NCBI GenBank assembly: GCA_963922875.1
Contig: CAWUJH010000002.1
Location: forward strand, 496,001-560,000
Length of the DNA: 64,000 nucleotides
Direction: 5' to 3'
From: Ketobacter sp963922875
GTDB taxonomy: Bacteria; Pseudomonadota; Gammaproteobacteria; Pseudomonadales; Ketobacteraceae
Of the stretch, positions 51,351 to 60,342 are shown piece by piece (the first letter of the stretch is position 1; the number at the start of each line of letters is the position of its first letter). A program made the position numbers and the translations under genes. The notes beneath the pieces are model-generated. The model was given only the letters and a program-made list of their open reading frames with translations. It did no database searches and was not told the DNA's origin.

Positions 51351-51770
51351 GTGGAGATCGATCTTGAGCAGACGTGGTACCATTTCTACCAAATGGCCAT
51401 CACCTTTTTACTGTCGCTTCCGATTGCTGTTAATCGCGAGCAAAAATCACAGGGCGCGGGATTGCGTACTTTTCCATTGGTTGGGATCGCGTCCTGTGCA
51501 TTTATGTTGGTTGGGCAGAATGTGTACCCTGATGCCGAACCGCAAGCTCGCATCATGTATGGTGTCATCACCGGAATGGGGTTCATTGGCGGTGGATCTA
51601 TCTTCGTGAAAGAAGGGCATTCTTCGGGAACCGCAACGGCAGCGGGCATCTGGCTCACCGGCGCCATCGGGATATCTGTGGCCTATAATATTTATGAGAT
51701 AGCGATAGTTTTGTCGCTGGTGGGCTTTGTGTTGCTTCAGTTTTCCACTCCCTTTAAAAAAAGCGCCTGA
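51351..51770 (+). CDS. MgtC/SapB-family membrane protein
   Basis: The 139-residue protein has about four helices with the family pattern PIAVNREQKSQGAGLRTFPLVGIASCAFML and ITGMGFIGGGSIF, typical of MgtC/SapB. The C-terminal soluble domain found in true MgtC is absent, so it belongs to the short type. The start is GTG with GAGG upstream. It follows the cation exchanger by 65 bases and may be cotranscribed. A role in envelope or magnesium homeostasis is likely but not proven. Confidence 0.85.
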   Translation: MEIDLEQTWYHFYQMAITFLLSLPIAVNREQKSQGAGLRTFPLVGIASCAFMLVGQNVYPDAEPQARIMYGVITGMGFIGGGSIFVKEGHSSGTATAAGIWLTGAIGISVAYNIYEIAIVLSLVGFVLLQFSTPFKKSA

Positions 51771-52029
51771 TTCTCCTGCTGGGAAATTCCTACTCTATAT
51801 ATTCCATATAAGATTTTTTAGGTTGAAAATTAAATAATCTATTTTGCGTAATTACAAACGATTGTAAATATTTCAATTTATGCTTCTGGTATTAATGAAG
51901 TAGCAAAAGAGACTAGGGCGGTTGGCGAACATCGAGAGGAACTCGCAGTTGGCACTTGCATTGCTTCGGTTTCTCTGTCCGGTTTGGCATTTTGTAGAGC
52001 AGATTCGGAGATCAAGTTTGGAGAGCAGA

Positions 52030-52332
52030 ATGGATTTTTTTAAAATAAAGATGAAGAGCGGAGTACTGGAAAGTCGTGCTATCGGGATTTCGCCGGAGCA
52101 ACCGTCTGAACCGCCAGAGGAAGCACCTGTCGAAATCCCGCCAGAAACCCCTTCAGAACCGCCAGTTGAAATACCGCCGGATCAACCCCAGGAAGAACCG
52201 ATCGATATCCCGCCGGATCAGCCGCCGGAACCTCCCATTGAGATTCCACCTGACCGACCACAAGAAATTCCTATAGATGAGCCTCCCAGACATAATCCAT
52301 CAGTACAGAGCCCGTCCGAAATTGTTCCTTGA
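52030..52332 (+). CDS. Proline-rich repeat hypothetical protein
   Basis: The 100-residue product begins MDFFKIKMKSGVLESRA and then has about five approximate repeats built on P-E-x-P-P and D-Q-P (for example EIPPETPSEPPVEIPPDQP and DIPPDQPPEPPIEIPPD). It is strongly acidic with few other residue types, thus probably an extended polyproline-like linker or a wall-spanning segment. GGAGAG precedes the ATG at 52030. There is no signal peptide. Polyproline runs need EF-P or EfpL for translation. Function unknown. Confidence 0.5.
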   Translation: MDFFKIKMKSGVLESRAIGISPEQPSEPPEEAPVEIPPETPSEPPVEIPPDQPQEEPIDIPPDQPPEPPIEIPPDRPQEIPIDEPPRHNPSVQSPSEIVP

Positions 52333-52348
52333 AGTTCCTGGGGCACGA

Positions 52349-52576
52349 CTACCCCCAGATGTTTTCTGCGCCTGGCAGAGGATCAATTTCACCGAGATGA
52401 TAGATAATTTCCTGTTTTGACTCAAAGTCCTGATCGGGTAGGGCACGAAGCAGGATTAGGATATCATCATCCATTCCTGACGACTCCGCCTGTTCCAACA
52501 ATTCTATCTTACTCAAAGGGAAAGATAGCTGCTGGACCAGAATATCCAATTGTTGATCGATAACTTGATCTGACAT
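52349..52576 (-). CDS. DUF2795-type small protein
   Basis: The 75-residue protein has the pattern LSFPLSKIELLEQAESSGMDDDILILLRALPDQDFESKQEIIYHLGEI, matching DUF2795. AGGAGG precedes the ATG at a good distance. It is the last of a minus-strand set with the coiled-coil and membrane proteins described next. No enzymatic residues are seen. Its 3' end faces the proline-repeat gene, with a short CTGGGG/CCCCAG hairpin between the stops. Confidence 0.75.
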   Translation of the reverse strand: MSDQVIDQQLDILVQQLSFPLSKIELLEQAESSGMDDDILILLRALPDQDFESKQEIIYHLGEIDPLPGAENIWG

Positions 52577-52619
52577 GATTCAATGCCTCCTTGATTGACC
52601 GGATTTCATTCAAATGGGC

Positions 52620-53078
52620 TTACCTTTGAAATTGGTATTCGCTGAGTTGGCGACTAACCTCATGAAGTTTTGTGACTTCGTAGTTACGAATGCTTTCCAT
52701 CAGTTTTTTTACCTCTGGTATTTGTGCATCGATAGCACAGAAGTCATAGATATCAATCAATTTCTGCTGAAGTTTAATCATGCTGTTCATCAGTGTCGGG
52801 ATGTCATTGGCGTCGTTGTTCTCGATGATTTGTCTGGCTTCATCTTCTTCATCGATCGGATAATAACGGACAAAGGTGGCTAGCACGTTATCCCGCTGTG
52901 GTTCGGGAATTTCTTCAATTACGGATTTGGTTTCTTCTTCAATGGACTCCAGATATTCAAGAGCCGAGGTCAAGCCGGTTGTAGTTGCAGCATCGACCTT
53001 CTTCTTCAGTATGTTTTGCATTGAACTATGCAATTCCTGGCTCATCTCAATGATATCGCCGATTCGTTTGACAGCCAT
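52620..53078 (-). CDS. Helical hypothetical protein
   Basis: The 152-residue protein is rich in charged helix, with a heptad-like N-terminal part (MAVKRIGDIIEMSQELHSSM) and the acidic middle SALEYLESIEEETKSVIEE. I see no signal peptide, membrane helix or catalytic motif. I chose the ATG at 53078 because AAGGAA precedes it; the longer frame back to 53288 overlaps the next gene and looks non-coding. It sits between DUF2795 and the two-helix membrane protein in one minus-strand run. Confidence 0.6.
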   Translation of the reverse strand: MAVKRIGDIIEMSQELHSSMQNILKKKVDAATTTGLTSALEYLESIEEETKSVIEEIPEPQRDNVLATFVRYYPIDEEDEARQIIENNDANDIPTLMNSMIKLQQKLIDIYDFCAIDAQIPEVKKLMESIRNYEVTKLHEVSRQLSEYQFQR

Positions 53079-53133
53079 AGTCGGTTTTTCCTTCGAAATC
53101 TGTAAACGGGTACCGCCCTTGGTTTTCAAGTGT

Positions 53134-53703
53134 TTATCTTTTTTGCTTTGGCCATTCCGATTGGGTGTGTCGGAACGACAACCATTGCTCAAAAGGATTA
53201 CTACCGGTTGTTGTATAACGATCAAAGCTATGCTGGGTTTTCGCTTCCACATCGGCCAGGCTTTTAGCCTGATATTCGTTGACATCAACCAGTACCAGAT
53301 ATTTTCCGCTTTCCAATTGATTCAAATAGGGCTTGATCCTATAGTTTCTGGCATGAGTTCCCACCAGACCACCGGACCATGCACCATGTAAGGTAAATAA
53401 TACCCAAATGGGTATCACCATCCAGAAAGTAATGTCCAGAGTGAAAGGATCCCACCATAGTAAAAACATGGAAAATAGAAATCCGAGTATGAAGCCAACA
53501 ATGGCACCTTCTTGTCCCAGGTGAACGATGTCATAGGTTTCCAATAGGGATCCAGACTTTATATGATGGCGGACTAAACCATCTTCGTTTTTACCAAAAG
53601 CATGTATCTGATCGTGGGCAATTCCCTTAGCTTCCAGTGAGTTTGTGAATCTCGTTATTTCGTCTACTGAATCAAATAAGTAGTAGAATCTTCTTCGCTT
53701 CAT
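53134..53703 (-). CDS. Hypothetical membrane protein with YflT-like N-terminus
   Basis: The 189-residue protein starts with a soluble domain of about 60 residues (MKRRRFYYLFDSVDEITRFTNSLEAKGIAHDQIHAFGKNE). Two membrane helices follow (about 75-95 and 100-120, WWDPFTLDITFWMVIPIWVLF), then a soluble C-terminal part with a glycine-rich GGLVGTHARN. This resembles general-stress membrane proteins of the YflT/GS17 type in layout. AGGAG lies six bases before the ATG. It is likely to be the first gene of a three-gene run with the helical protein and DUF2795. Confidence 0.6.
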   Translation of the reverse strand: MKRRRFYYLFDSVDEITRFTNSLEAKGIAHDQIHAFGKNEDGLVRHHIKSGSLLETYDIVHLGQEGAIVGFILGFLFSMFLLWWDPFTLDITFWMVIPIWVLFTLHGAWSGGLVGTHARNYRIKPYLNQLESGKYLVLVDVNEYQAKSLADVEAKTQHSFDRYTTTGSNPFEQWLSFRHTQSEWPKQKR

Positions 53704-54040
53704 TTTGTGCTCCTTGCATCCACTGTTGTGGTTCGCACGTTGAATAACATATATTTTCTGTTGCTCAACAACTCAGGATAGAGGTTGCATTTACCGTTCC
53801 AGTTTTTCGCTTCCGTGGCAATGAAGTTTAGTTTTAGCTACGAAGAAATTTGCATAATTTACAAATTATTTTGTATTAGATTCTAAAATCACACTAGATA
53901 TATATCGTTAAAACTGCCTTTTACATTTATATGGTCTATATGGTCGAAACCAAAGATGGAACGAAGATTGAAAGGGAACAGACTGCACGAAATTTATTAG
54001 AACAGATACTGAATGTACAAACCTTATTAAGGGAACAGAT
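53704..54040. other. 337-base AT-rich gap
   Basis: It separates the membrane protein gene and the host-attachment gene, divergently transcribed, so it should hold both promoters. It is AT-rich at 53840-53930, with a small inverted repeat (AATTTG/CAAATT, 53847-53867). No convincing ORF, repeat family or operator is visible. Confidence 0.35.
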
Positions 54041-54478
54041 ATGAATAATTGGATACTGGTAGCTGGCCGCGCCAATGCAAAAGTCTTCAATCGCGTTGCT
54101 CGCAATGAGCCGGTGAAGCTGATTAAGGAATTCAGTTGTCCGCAAGGAAAATTACATGAAGGCGACCTGGTAACCGGTAGCGAAGGTGCCGTTTTTCAAA
54201 GTGCAGGGAAAGGTCAACAGCGGTCGACAGAAACAGAAGTCAGCGCAACTGAGCACGAAGCGGAAAAATTTGCTAAGTCGCTGTCACAGATGCTTCTGGA
54301 CGCACGCCTACAGGGAGAATTTGATCATCTGGAGCTGGTTGCAGATCCAACATTTTTGGGTCATCTGCGTGGCGTTATTGATAATCAAACCATGAAGGTT
54401 GTAGTAAGAGAGGTTGATAAAAATGTAGCGGGAAAACCGGTACGGGAACTCCAGAAATATCTGGAGGATTTAGCTTAA
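54041..54478 (+). CDS. Host-attachment-protein family (PF10116-type) protein
   Basis: The 145-residue cytoplasmic protein has WILVAGRANAKVF at the start, a middle EAEKFAKSLSQMLLDAR segment and a late FDHLELVADPTFLGHLRGVI. That is the pattern of the family described as 'protein required for attachment to host cells'. The name comes from an Agrobacterium gene; the real role is unknown and stress-related in many genomes. AAGGGA precedes the ATG. It ends 28 bases from the convergent AraC gene. Confidence 0.82.
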   Translation: MNNWILVAGRANAKVFNRVARNEPVKLIKEFSCPQGKLHEGDLVTGSEGAVFQSAGKGQQRSTETEVSATEHEAEKFAKSLSQMLLDARLQGEFDHLELVADPTFLGHLRGVIDNQTMKVVVREVDKNVAGKPVRELQKYLEDLA

Positions 54479-54506
54479 GATGTTTAATGGGCGCCATGGC
54501 GGGTTT

Positions 54507-55559
54507 TTAGTTCTGACTTTCGCCCGCCACCGCCCCCCGATATTTCCCCGGTGGCATACCAAACCACGCCTTGAACGCACGGTTAAATTGCCCTACATCC
54601 TGGTAGCCCAACAGAAAAGCCATGTCTTCAGAATTCAATCGCCTATCCATCATATGCCTGACAGCCAATTCCTTGCGAAGCTCGTTCAATAATTGGCGAT
54701 AGGTTAGGCCTTCACTCTCCAGTCGGCGTTGCAGAGTGCGTGATGTCACTGCTAATAGTTCTGCTAACACAGTTTTGTGGGGTTCGCCGTAGTACATCAA
54801 AATTTCCAATAAAAACTTACAGCGGTCTATCCAAAATTCCTCACCGATTTCTTTACGTCTTAAGGTTTCCATTGCTTGAATCTGGGCAAAGCTGATTTTA
54901 CTGGGACGTTGGTCCGCTGAAATGGAGTCCTTGGTGGCATTTTTAAACAGGATCTGGGTAACGGGTTGGTCGAATTGGGGCACAACACCCAGCATGGTTT
55001 TATAGGTATCCGCACAGTTGTTGGCATCTGGGTTAGTGTGCACAAAATCAATGCTAGTAGGCACAATTTGCCGCGCCTGTTTGACAATATCGCAGAGCGA
55101 TGCCGCAAAACCCTCTGTTTGATGAATGCTTACGCTTTGGGGACAATTAGGAAAAATACGAAAAGCAATCACCTCTTTAGAAGCAATGAGTTCAATATGC
55201 ATCACTTCCGAGCTGATACAAACGTAACGCGCCAACATGCGAAAATAGTCGATTAGTGACAGCCTGTTCTCCGCAAAAAAGAAGGCGAGACGATGTTGTT
55301 TGCGACTGGAATAGGGCGACAATTTCAGGCCCAGATTGGGTTCCTCAAGCCAGAGAGCCAGTTGGTCTAAGTTTTGGGCCATGACATCAATAGGGATACG
55401 TTGCTTTGGCTTATGTAATTCTAGCTGCTTAAGGTAAGCGCTAAATTGCGCTGTTTGCGCTTCATAGCCTCCCTTGTCAATAAGATATTGCATCAAGGCG
55501 CTAATATGTGAGGCCAGAGTTTCAGTTGATACGGTAAAAACTTTGTTGGAGCGTGTCAC
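54507..55559 (-). CDS. AraC-family transcriptional regulator
   Basis: The 350-residue protein has an N-terminal ligand-binding domain of the arabinose-binding type (PF12625) covering about residues 15-200. The C-terminal AraC DNA-binding domain has two helix-turn-helix units, TLQRRLESEGLTYRQLLNEL and EDMAFLLGYQDVGQFNRAFKAWFG. Such OruR/ArgR-like regulators usually control an adjacent gene. It is divergent from the DUF1254 gene with 192 bases between them, so that gene is the likely target. The ligand is unknown. Confidence 0.9.
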   Translation of the reverse strand: MTRSNKVFTVSTETLASHISALMQYLIDKGGYEAQTAQFSAYLKQLELHKPKQRIPIDVMAQNLDQLALWLEEPNLGLKLSPYSSRKQHRLAFFFAENRLSLIDYFRMLARYVCISSEVMHIELIASKEVIAFRIFPNCPQSVSIHQTEGFAASLCDIVKQARQIVPTSIDFVHTNPDANNCADTYKTMLGVVPQFDQPVTQILFKNATKDSISADQRPSKISFAQIQAMETLRRKEIGEEFWIDRCKFLLEILMYYGEPHKTVLAELLAVTSRTLQRRLESEGLTYRQLLNELRKELAVRHMMDRRLNSEDMAFLLGYQDVGQFNRAFKAWFGMPPGKYRGAVAGESQN

Positions 55560-55751
55560 ATTTGAATCTCTCTGCCTTTGAGCCCTCTGTCTTTGAGTAA
55601 CGAACTATAGCTCATGCTTATCATGAGTTAAATGTCTCAAATTGCCCTGTTTGGAGTTCCCTCATCGAGGCTAAAATGCCCATTGAAGTCACTAATACAA
55701 CAGTAAAACAGTGTCAATAATGGTGTTTTTATTGAATGAGGTAATTAAGGC

Positions 55752-57161
55752 ATGCTTTCTTTAATAATAAGAAAAAAGGGTAAATGGTTTTTTTTCCTAG
55801 CTGTTTCGTCGTTCGGCATTCCGTTGTCTTCGCTAGCATCCTCTTTGGTACCTATTGCTACACAAGGGTATATTTATGGCTTCCCGCTGGTTCTTATGGG
55901 CGCAACATTGGAGGGCTTCACCGGTGCAGATAGGGTCTGCGGGTTGGGAACCGATATTAATACCTTGGCCCAGCTTTATGAATTACCGGATGCGGACTTC
56001 AAAGCGGTAGTGCGACCCAATGTAGATACACTGTATTCGTCTGCCATGCTGGATCTTAGGGATGGCCCACAGCTTTTGTATATGCCGGCCGTTAGTGACC
56101 GTTACGTGTTGTTTGCGCTACTCGATGCCTGGTCCAATAATTTTGCAGGTGTTGGCACCCAAAGTCACGGTGACCAAGAAGGGTTCTACGTCATAGTCGG
56201 GCCTGATTGGAAGGGTGATTTACCACCTAACTATACTCGGATCGATGCACCCACTAATTTAGTTTGGATTGTTGGTCGTACAGAAGTACAGGGTGATGAT
56301 GATATTGCCACTGTGAATGAGATTCAGCGTAAATTTACTTTGACTCCTTGGGCCCATGAGACGCATGTATCAGAGTCTAGCCATTGCTTACCTGCATCCG
56401 AGAAAACACCGCCGATCGATGTAGTGAAATCCTTGAGTGCTGAGGAATATTTTTCACGTCTTTCAAAATTAATGATCCTTAATCCGCCGCCAGAGGAAGA
56501 TGCAGAATTAGTTGCTCAGCTCGCTAAAATAGGTGTGGGTCCGCAAGCCAACAAAACAGTTGCAGAGCTAAACAGGATTGAAAAAGCCAAGCTCAACCTC
56601 GGGCGTCGTTTTGGACTATCCTCTTTGGACTTTGCTACCAATCTATTGGGATTGGGTGGTTGGGCACCTAACCCCGCGGTTATTCCATTGGGTGACTACG
56701 GTAAACAGTATTTTATTCGGGCTGTGGTGGCACAGGTGGGTTTTGGTGCTAACCGGGGAGAGTTTGCGGTTTATCAAAATGTCACCCGAGATTCTAGTCG
56801 TCTTCGACTATCTGGCGATAACGATTATCAGATAACCTTTGCTGCCGATGCTTTACCACCAGTAAATGCCTTCTGGTCTCTCACCGTTTACGGTGAAGAT
56901 GGCTTTTTACGAGACAACGAAGCCGCTGAGCAATTGGGTTTTACACGTAGCGCTTTGGGCAGCAATAGCGGTTTAGTGGCCAACAACGATGGTTCATTAA
57001 CGATCTATCTGTCAACGACGCCTCAGGAAGGTTTGCCTGTGGCTAATTGGTTGCCGATTCCTGATGGCAAATTTCAAGTGACAATCCGTTTATATGATCC
57101 AGATCCGTTGATACTCAATAATAAGTGGAAGGTACCGGAGATCGAGCGACGCGAAAAATAA
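55752..57161 (+). CDS. Exported DUF1254/DUF1214 protein
   Basis: The 469-residue protein has an N-terminal signal peptide (about 1-30). DUF1254 follows (about 35-170, QGYIYGFPLVLMGATLEG, RPNVDTLYSSAMLDL, PDRYVLF-like SDRYVLFALLDAW), then DUF1214 (about 350-460, FRAVVAQVGFGANRGEFAVYQ, FWSLTVYGEDGFL). These proteins are periplasmic beta-rich proteins of unknown function, sometimes found with steroid or aromatic degradation genes. The adjacent AraC regulator may control it. A good ribosome site (AAGG) lies before the ATG. Confidence 0.88.
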   Translation: MLSLIIRKKGKWFFFLAVSSFGIPLSSLASSLVPIATQGYIYGFPLVLMGATLEGFTGADRVCGLGTDINTLAQLYELPDADFKAVVRPNVDTLYSSAMLDLRDGPQLLYMPAVSDRYVLFALLDAWSNNFAGVGTQSHGDQEGFYVIVGPDWKGDLPPNYTRIDAPTNLVWIVGRTEVQGDDDIATVNEIQRKFTLTPWAHETHVSESSHCLPASEKTPPIDVVKSLSAEEYFSRLSKLMILNPPPEEDAELVAQLAKIGVGPQANKTVAELNRIEKAKLNLGRRFGLSSLDFATNLLGLGGWAPNPAVIPLGDYGKQYFIRAVVAQVGFGANRGEFAVYQNVTRDSSRLRLSGDNDYQITFAADALPPVNAFWSLTVYGEDGFLRDNEAAEQLGFTRSALGSNSGLVANNDGSLTIYLSTTPQEGLPVANWLPIPDGKFQVTIRLYDPDPLILNNKWKVPEIERREK

Positions 57162-57839
57162 AGTTATAGCAGATTACTTAATTTACAAATTCGAAGATTA
57201 GGTACTTCCAAAGTCCATGCATAATCATGTCATGTATTTCACTATAATAAGAGCGTTTTGCTACCGAATATTGAGCGAGCATATGAGGCCTGAAAATACC
57301 ATACAGTGTCAACAATGACTCACTGAGGTTAGCGCAGCCCGTGCTCCTAAGGGCTTTGAGAATGGTTTTGATGGGGCTGAAGTAGCGCACCATAAATGTC
57401 AGCAAAATCTCAGTGGATCGATGCGTTCGGATAAGGATAATCCAGATTTCTGCTGTACGATTGAACTTGTGTTCTCTGATCATTATCTGAGAGGTCAAGC
57501 CATCATTTTTGTTGTGAAGCAGACCTTATGATGCGTAAGGGTAATTCGAGTATAGGTAAATTAAAAAATCTCGGACAATATTTAAAATGCTTTTTGGGGT
57601 CTAAGCGATTCTGTGGATGTTCCTCGCTTTTAGACTAATATCGTCTAACTTTCTGATTGCATATAACTATTAGTGGGCAGAGGTTTCTCAGATCTAATGG
57701 AGATGGGCAGACTTTAGATATGTTAGGCTGTTCGTTACAAATCTGAAGCATAACTTATTTGTTGTTGAATTAGCCCTTTTATCCTCATGCTTCTAGAATT
57801 AAAACGCATCAAATATAAAATAGACGGGACGTTAGGGTT
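57162..57839. other. 678-base AT-rich gap
   Basis: No convincing gene is seen. A minus-strand open frame at 57178-57498 (106 codons) has no family match I can recognise and no good ribosome site, so I do not call it. The last 40 bases carry the start of the TonB-dependent receptor. The region is AT-rich and may be a regulatory or degraded region. Confidence 0.4.
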
Positions 57840-59906
57840 ATTAACTCATCACTATTATTTAGACATTGCGCGCTTCTATCGCTCGCATTGTTCAGTGCTC
57901 ATACGATTGCTAAAGATAGCAACGATTCGTTATTTGAGCTTTCACTATTGGAATTAGTCAATATAAGACTTGATGCAGTTGCTAAATACCCTGAAAAAAT
58001 ATCTGAAATTCCCGCTAGTGTTTATGTAATGACTCGGTTAGAAATTGAGCAAAGTGGGTACGATTCACTGCTGGATATACTGTATTCCGTGCCGGGGCTC
58101 TATTTCGTCGATACTTATACAAACAGTGTCTCAGGTCTGCGCGGTATTTCAGGGACCGGTGGCAGCGATATGGTTTTTCTTGTAAATGGCGTTGAGCAGA
58201 ATAGAGATTTACTGGACTTTTTTGTGGTACCAGTAGAAACCATTGACAGGGTAGAAATCATTCGTGGACCAATGTCGGTGATTTATGGAAATGGCGCATT
58301 TCTAGGGGTAATTAATATTATTACCAATGATTACTCACATCAACAGACGGAAGTGGTAGCTGGCTATTCAGGCGCAAGTATTGATGGCTATAGAGTAGGC
58401 TTACAAACAGGTAAAACCACCGATTCTATGAGCTTTAAAGCAAACCTCGCCACAAACTATTCAGCAGGAATAGACGCTAATTATGCCGATATGATGGATG
58501 CAACACAGCAAGCCAATTTAGTACCGGAAAACGCCCATTCCTCAACCTACAAGGATTTAGAGAAGGCATATTGGACTGCTAATGTCGTTGGTGAAGTTGG
58601 GCGATTTTATGGCCAACTTCAACGCGACCACGTTAATAACGAAGCCTGGATAATTACTTCATCATTTGATGAAGGCAATAGAAGCATCACTGATTCTTTG
58701 GTCACTAATTTCGGTTATCGAATACCTGTAAATAATCATGAGGAGTTGCGACTAGAAGTTAGATACAAAGACTTAAAAGAAAAATTTAACTACGATTTTA
58801 TTTCATCGAATTCTGATAGTACTAGCGTTACTCGAACATCGAAGTTCGATATAGAGGCGAGTTATTTTTTTAATCCAAAGAGTAATCTGGAAATGATTTT
58901 AGGCGCTAGATTTACTCGAGATTTAATCAGTGAGTTTTCTATCGATGTTCCTGATTTTGGTTTCGCGAATAAAGTAATTGATTCAGATAAAGATACTTAT
59001 GCACTGTATGCACAACCTAAATACTTTGTCACAGATAATCTGATTTTGGTGGCAGGTGTACGGATTGAAAAAGAAATGGATTTTTATAAAACCGTAACGG
59101 GGGATAGTGATCTGCCGACTTTGGCGTTGGGTAAATATAAGGTTGAACCCGTAGAAGAGTATTATTTTGTGCCGCGCTTGGCCGCTATATACGATATAGA
59201 TCAGCGCCACTTGTTTAAAGCTTTGTATGGTGAAGCCAATAGAGGTGGTGATGGAATAACCAGTAGTTTAGAGGCTATAGGCAGGCGTGAGAAAACCCAA
59301 ACCTATGAACTTAATTATCAATACGTTTCTGAGACGGTATTGGTTTCGAGCAGCGTGTATTACACCGAGTTGAAAAATCTCACTCAGTTTTTCCAGACCT
59401 TCGATCCAGTCGATGGATTTCAAGTGGAAACTAAATATTCCGGTCGTCAACATTCGGAGGGTATAGAGCTTTGGTTCAGATATCTTCCCACTAATAATTT
59501 GTCCTTTGATTTGAGCACAACTCAAGCCCATGTAAGAAGCGAGGCTACTAGTGCTGTCGTCGGTAATGCTCCACGTAGTACCTATAAATTTAAGGCGCTC
59601 CTATCACAAAACGATTTCTATTATGGTTTGGAGGCTCGTTATACTGGGACAATGTATCCAGACTGGTCACTGATTCTACCTGATGGAGATGTTGTACGCA
59701 CTGCCCAGAAAGTTGACAGTTATTGGGTTGCTGATGCCAATGTTCGATATGAGCCACACAGTAAGAATTACGCACTAAATATAAGGGTTGAGAATATTGC
59801 AAATACCAAAATACGCTATCCAGCTTCCGAAAACGCGCCTTTTACCTATGGGCTTGCTGGCCCTGGGCGAACGTTTATTTTGACAGGCCACTATTATTTC
59901 GAATAA
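57840..59906 (+). CDS. TonB-dependent receptor, apparent non-AUG start
   Basis: The protein has an N-terminal plug domain (SEIPASVYVMTRLEIEQSGYDSLLDILYSVPGLYFVD, VEIIRGPMSVIYGNGAFLGVINIIT) and a 22-strand-type barrel ending in an aromatic residue (GHYYFE). It takes up an unknown ligand at the outer membrane. The in-frame TTG at 57888 would start after the signal peptide core. The open frame reaches back over a signal-like CALLSLALFSAHTIAKD stretch to an ATT at 57840, giving 688 codons. The frame stops at 57816 with no ATG, GTG or TTG in between except the TTG. A rare AUU start or a sequence change at the 5' end is possible. No obvious TonB box is seen. Confidence 0.7.
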   Translation: MNSSLLFRHCALLSLALFSAHTIAKDSNDSLFELSLLELVNIRLDAVAKYPEKISEIPASVYVMTRLEIEQSGYDSLLDILYSVPGLYFVDTYTNSVSGLRGISGTGGSDMVFLVNGVEQNRDLLDFFVVPVETIDRVEIIRGPMSVIYGNGAFLGVINIITNDYSHQQTEVVAGYSGASIDGYRVGLQTGKTTDSMSFKANLATNYSAGIDANYADMMDATQQANLVPENAHSSTYKDLEKAYWTANVVGEVGRFYGQLQRDHVNNEAWIITSSFDEGNRSITDSLVTNFGYRIPVNNHEELRLEVRYKDLKEKFNYDFISSNSDSTSVTRTSKFDIEASYFFNPKSNLEMILGARFTRDLISEFSIDVPDFGFANKVIDSDKDTYALYAQPKYFVTDNLILVAGVRIEKEMDFYKTVTGDSDLPTLALGKYKVEPVEEYYFVPRLAAIYDIDQRHLFKALYGEANRGGDGITSSLEAIGRREKTQTYELNYQYVSETVLVSSSVYYTELKNLTQFFQTFDPVDGFQVETKYSGRQHSEGIELWFRYLPTNNLSFDLSTTQAHVRSEATSAVVGNAPRSTYKFKALLSQNDFYYGLEARYTGTMYPDWSLILPDGDVVRTAQKVDSYWVADANVRYEPHSKNYALNIRVENIANTKIRYPASENAPFTYGLAGPGRTFILTGHYYFE

Positions 59907-60114
59907 GTCATTCACCACTTAATCTATTCGCTAGCGTACAGATTACAACGTATCATTCCTTTTATCCCATTGTTTCTAATCCCAATGTTTCGTATTTATT
60001 TTAGACCTACCTTTGTTGCTTGGCTCAGGTGTAATTAAATTGATTTAAGTCAAATCATGTTGTTGGAAAAGGTTTCTAATAATGTGAGTGCTTGTTTTTT
60101 AGTAGGTATTTGCT

Positions 60115-60318
60115 ATGAATATAGATCGCTGGGTCTTACGATTCGCTGGTTTTATGGTGCTGCTTAGCTTGGCGTTATCATTAGCTTTCGGTAACGGTTG
60201 GTTATGGCTGACGGCTTTTGTGGGCTTCAACCTGTTTCAATCATCATTTACTGGATTTTGTCCATTGGCAATGTTATTAAAGCGCATGGGTGGTCAGTCT
60301 AAACCTGCCTTCAAATAG
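60115..60318 (+). CDS. DUF2892/YgaP-type small membrane protein
   Basis: The 67-residue protein has two hydrophobic segments (FMVLLSLALSLAF and LWLTAFVGFNLFQ) and ends with SFTGFCPLAMLLKRMG, the characteristic tail of the DUF2892/YgaP family. In YgaP this part follows a rhodanese domain; here it stands alone. It comes 24 bases before the RND adaptor gene and is probably cotranscribed with it. Its function is not known. Confidence 0.85.
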   Translation: MNIDRWVLRFAGFMVLLSLALSLAFGNGWLWLTAFVGFNLFQSSFTGFCPLAMLLKRMGGQSKPAFK

Positions 60319-60342
60319 CGTTTTTTTAGGAGACATTGATTG

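Noticed and set aside
53079..53288. Longer start for the helical protein
   Set aside because: The extra 70 codons overlap the membrane protein gene and lack helical pattern; the ATG at 53078 has AAGGAA.
57178..57498. 106-codon minus-strand open frame after the DUF1254 gene
   Set aside because: No recognised domain, no ribosome site seen and AT-rich composition. It might be a decayed regulator, but I cannot support it.
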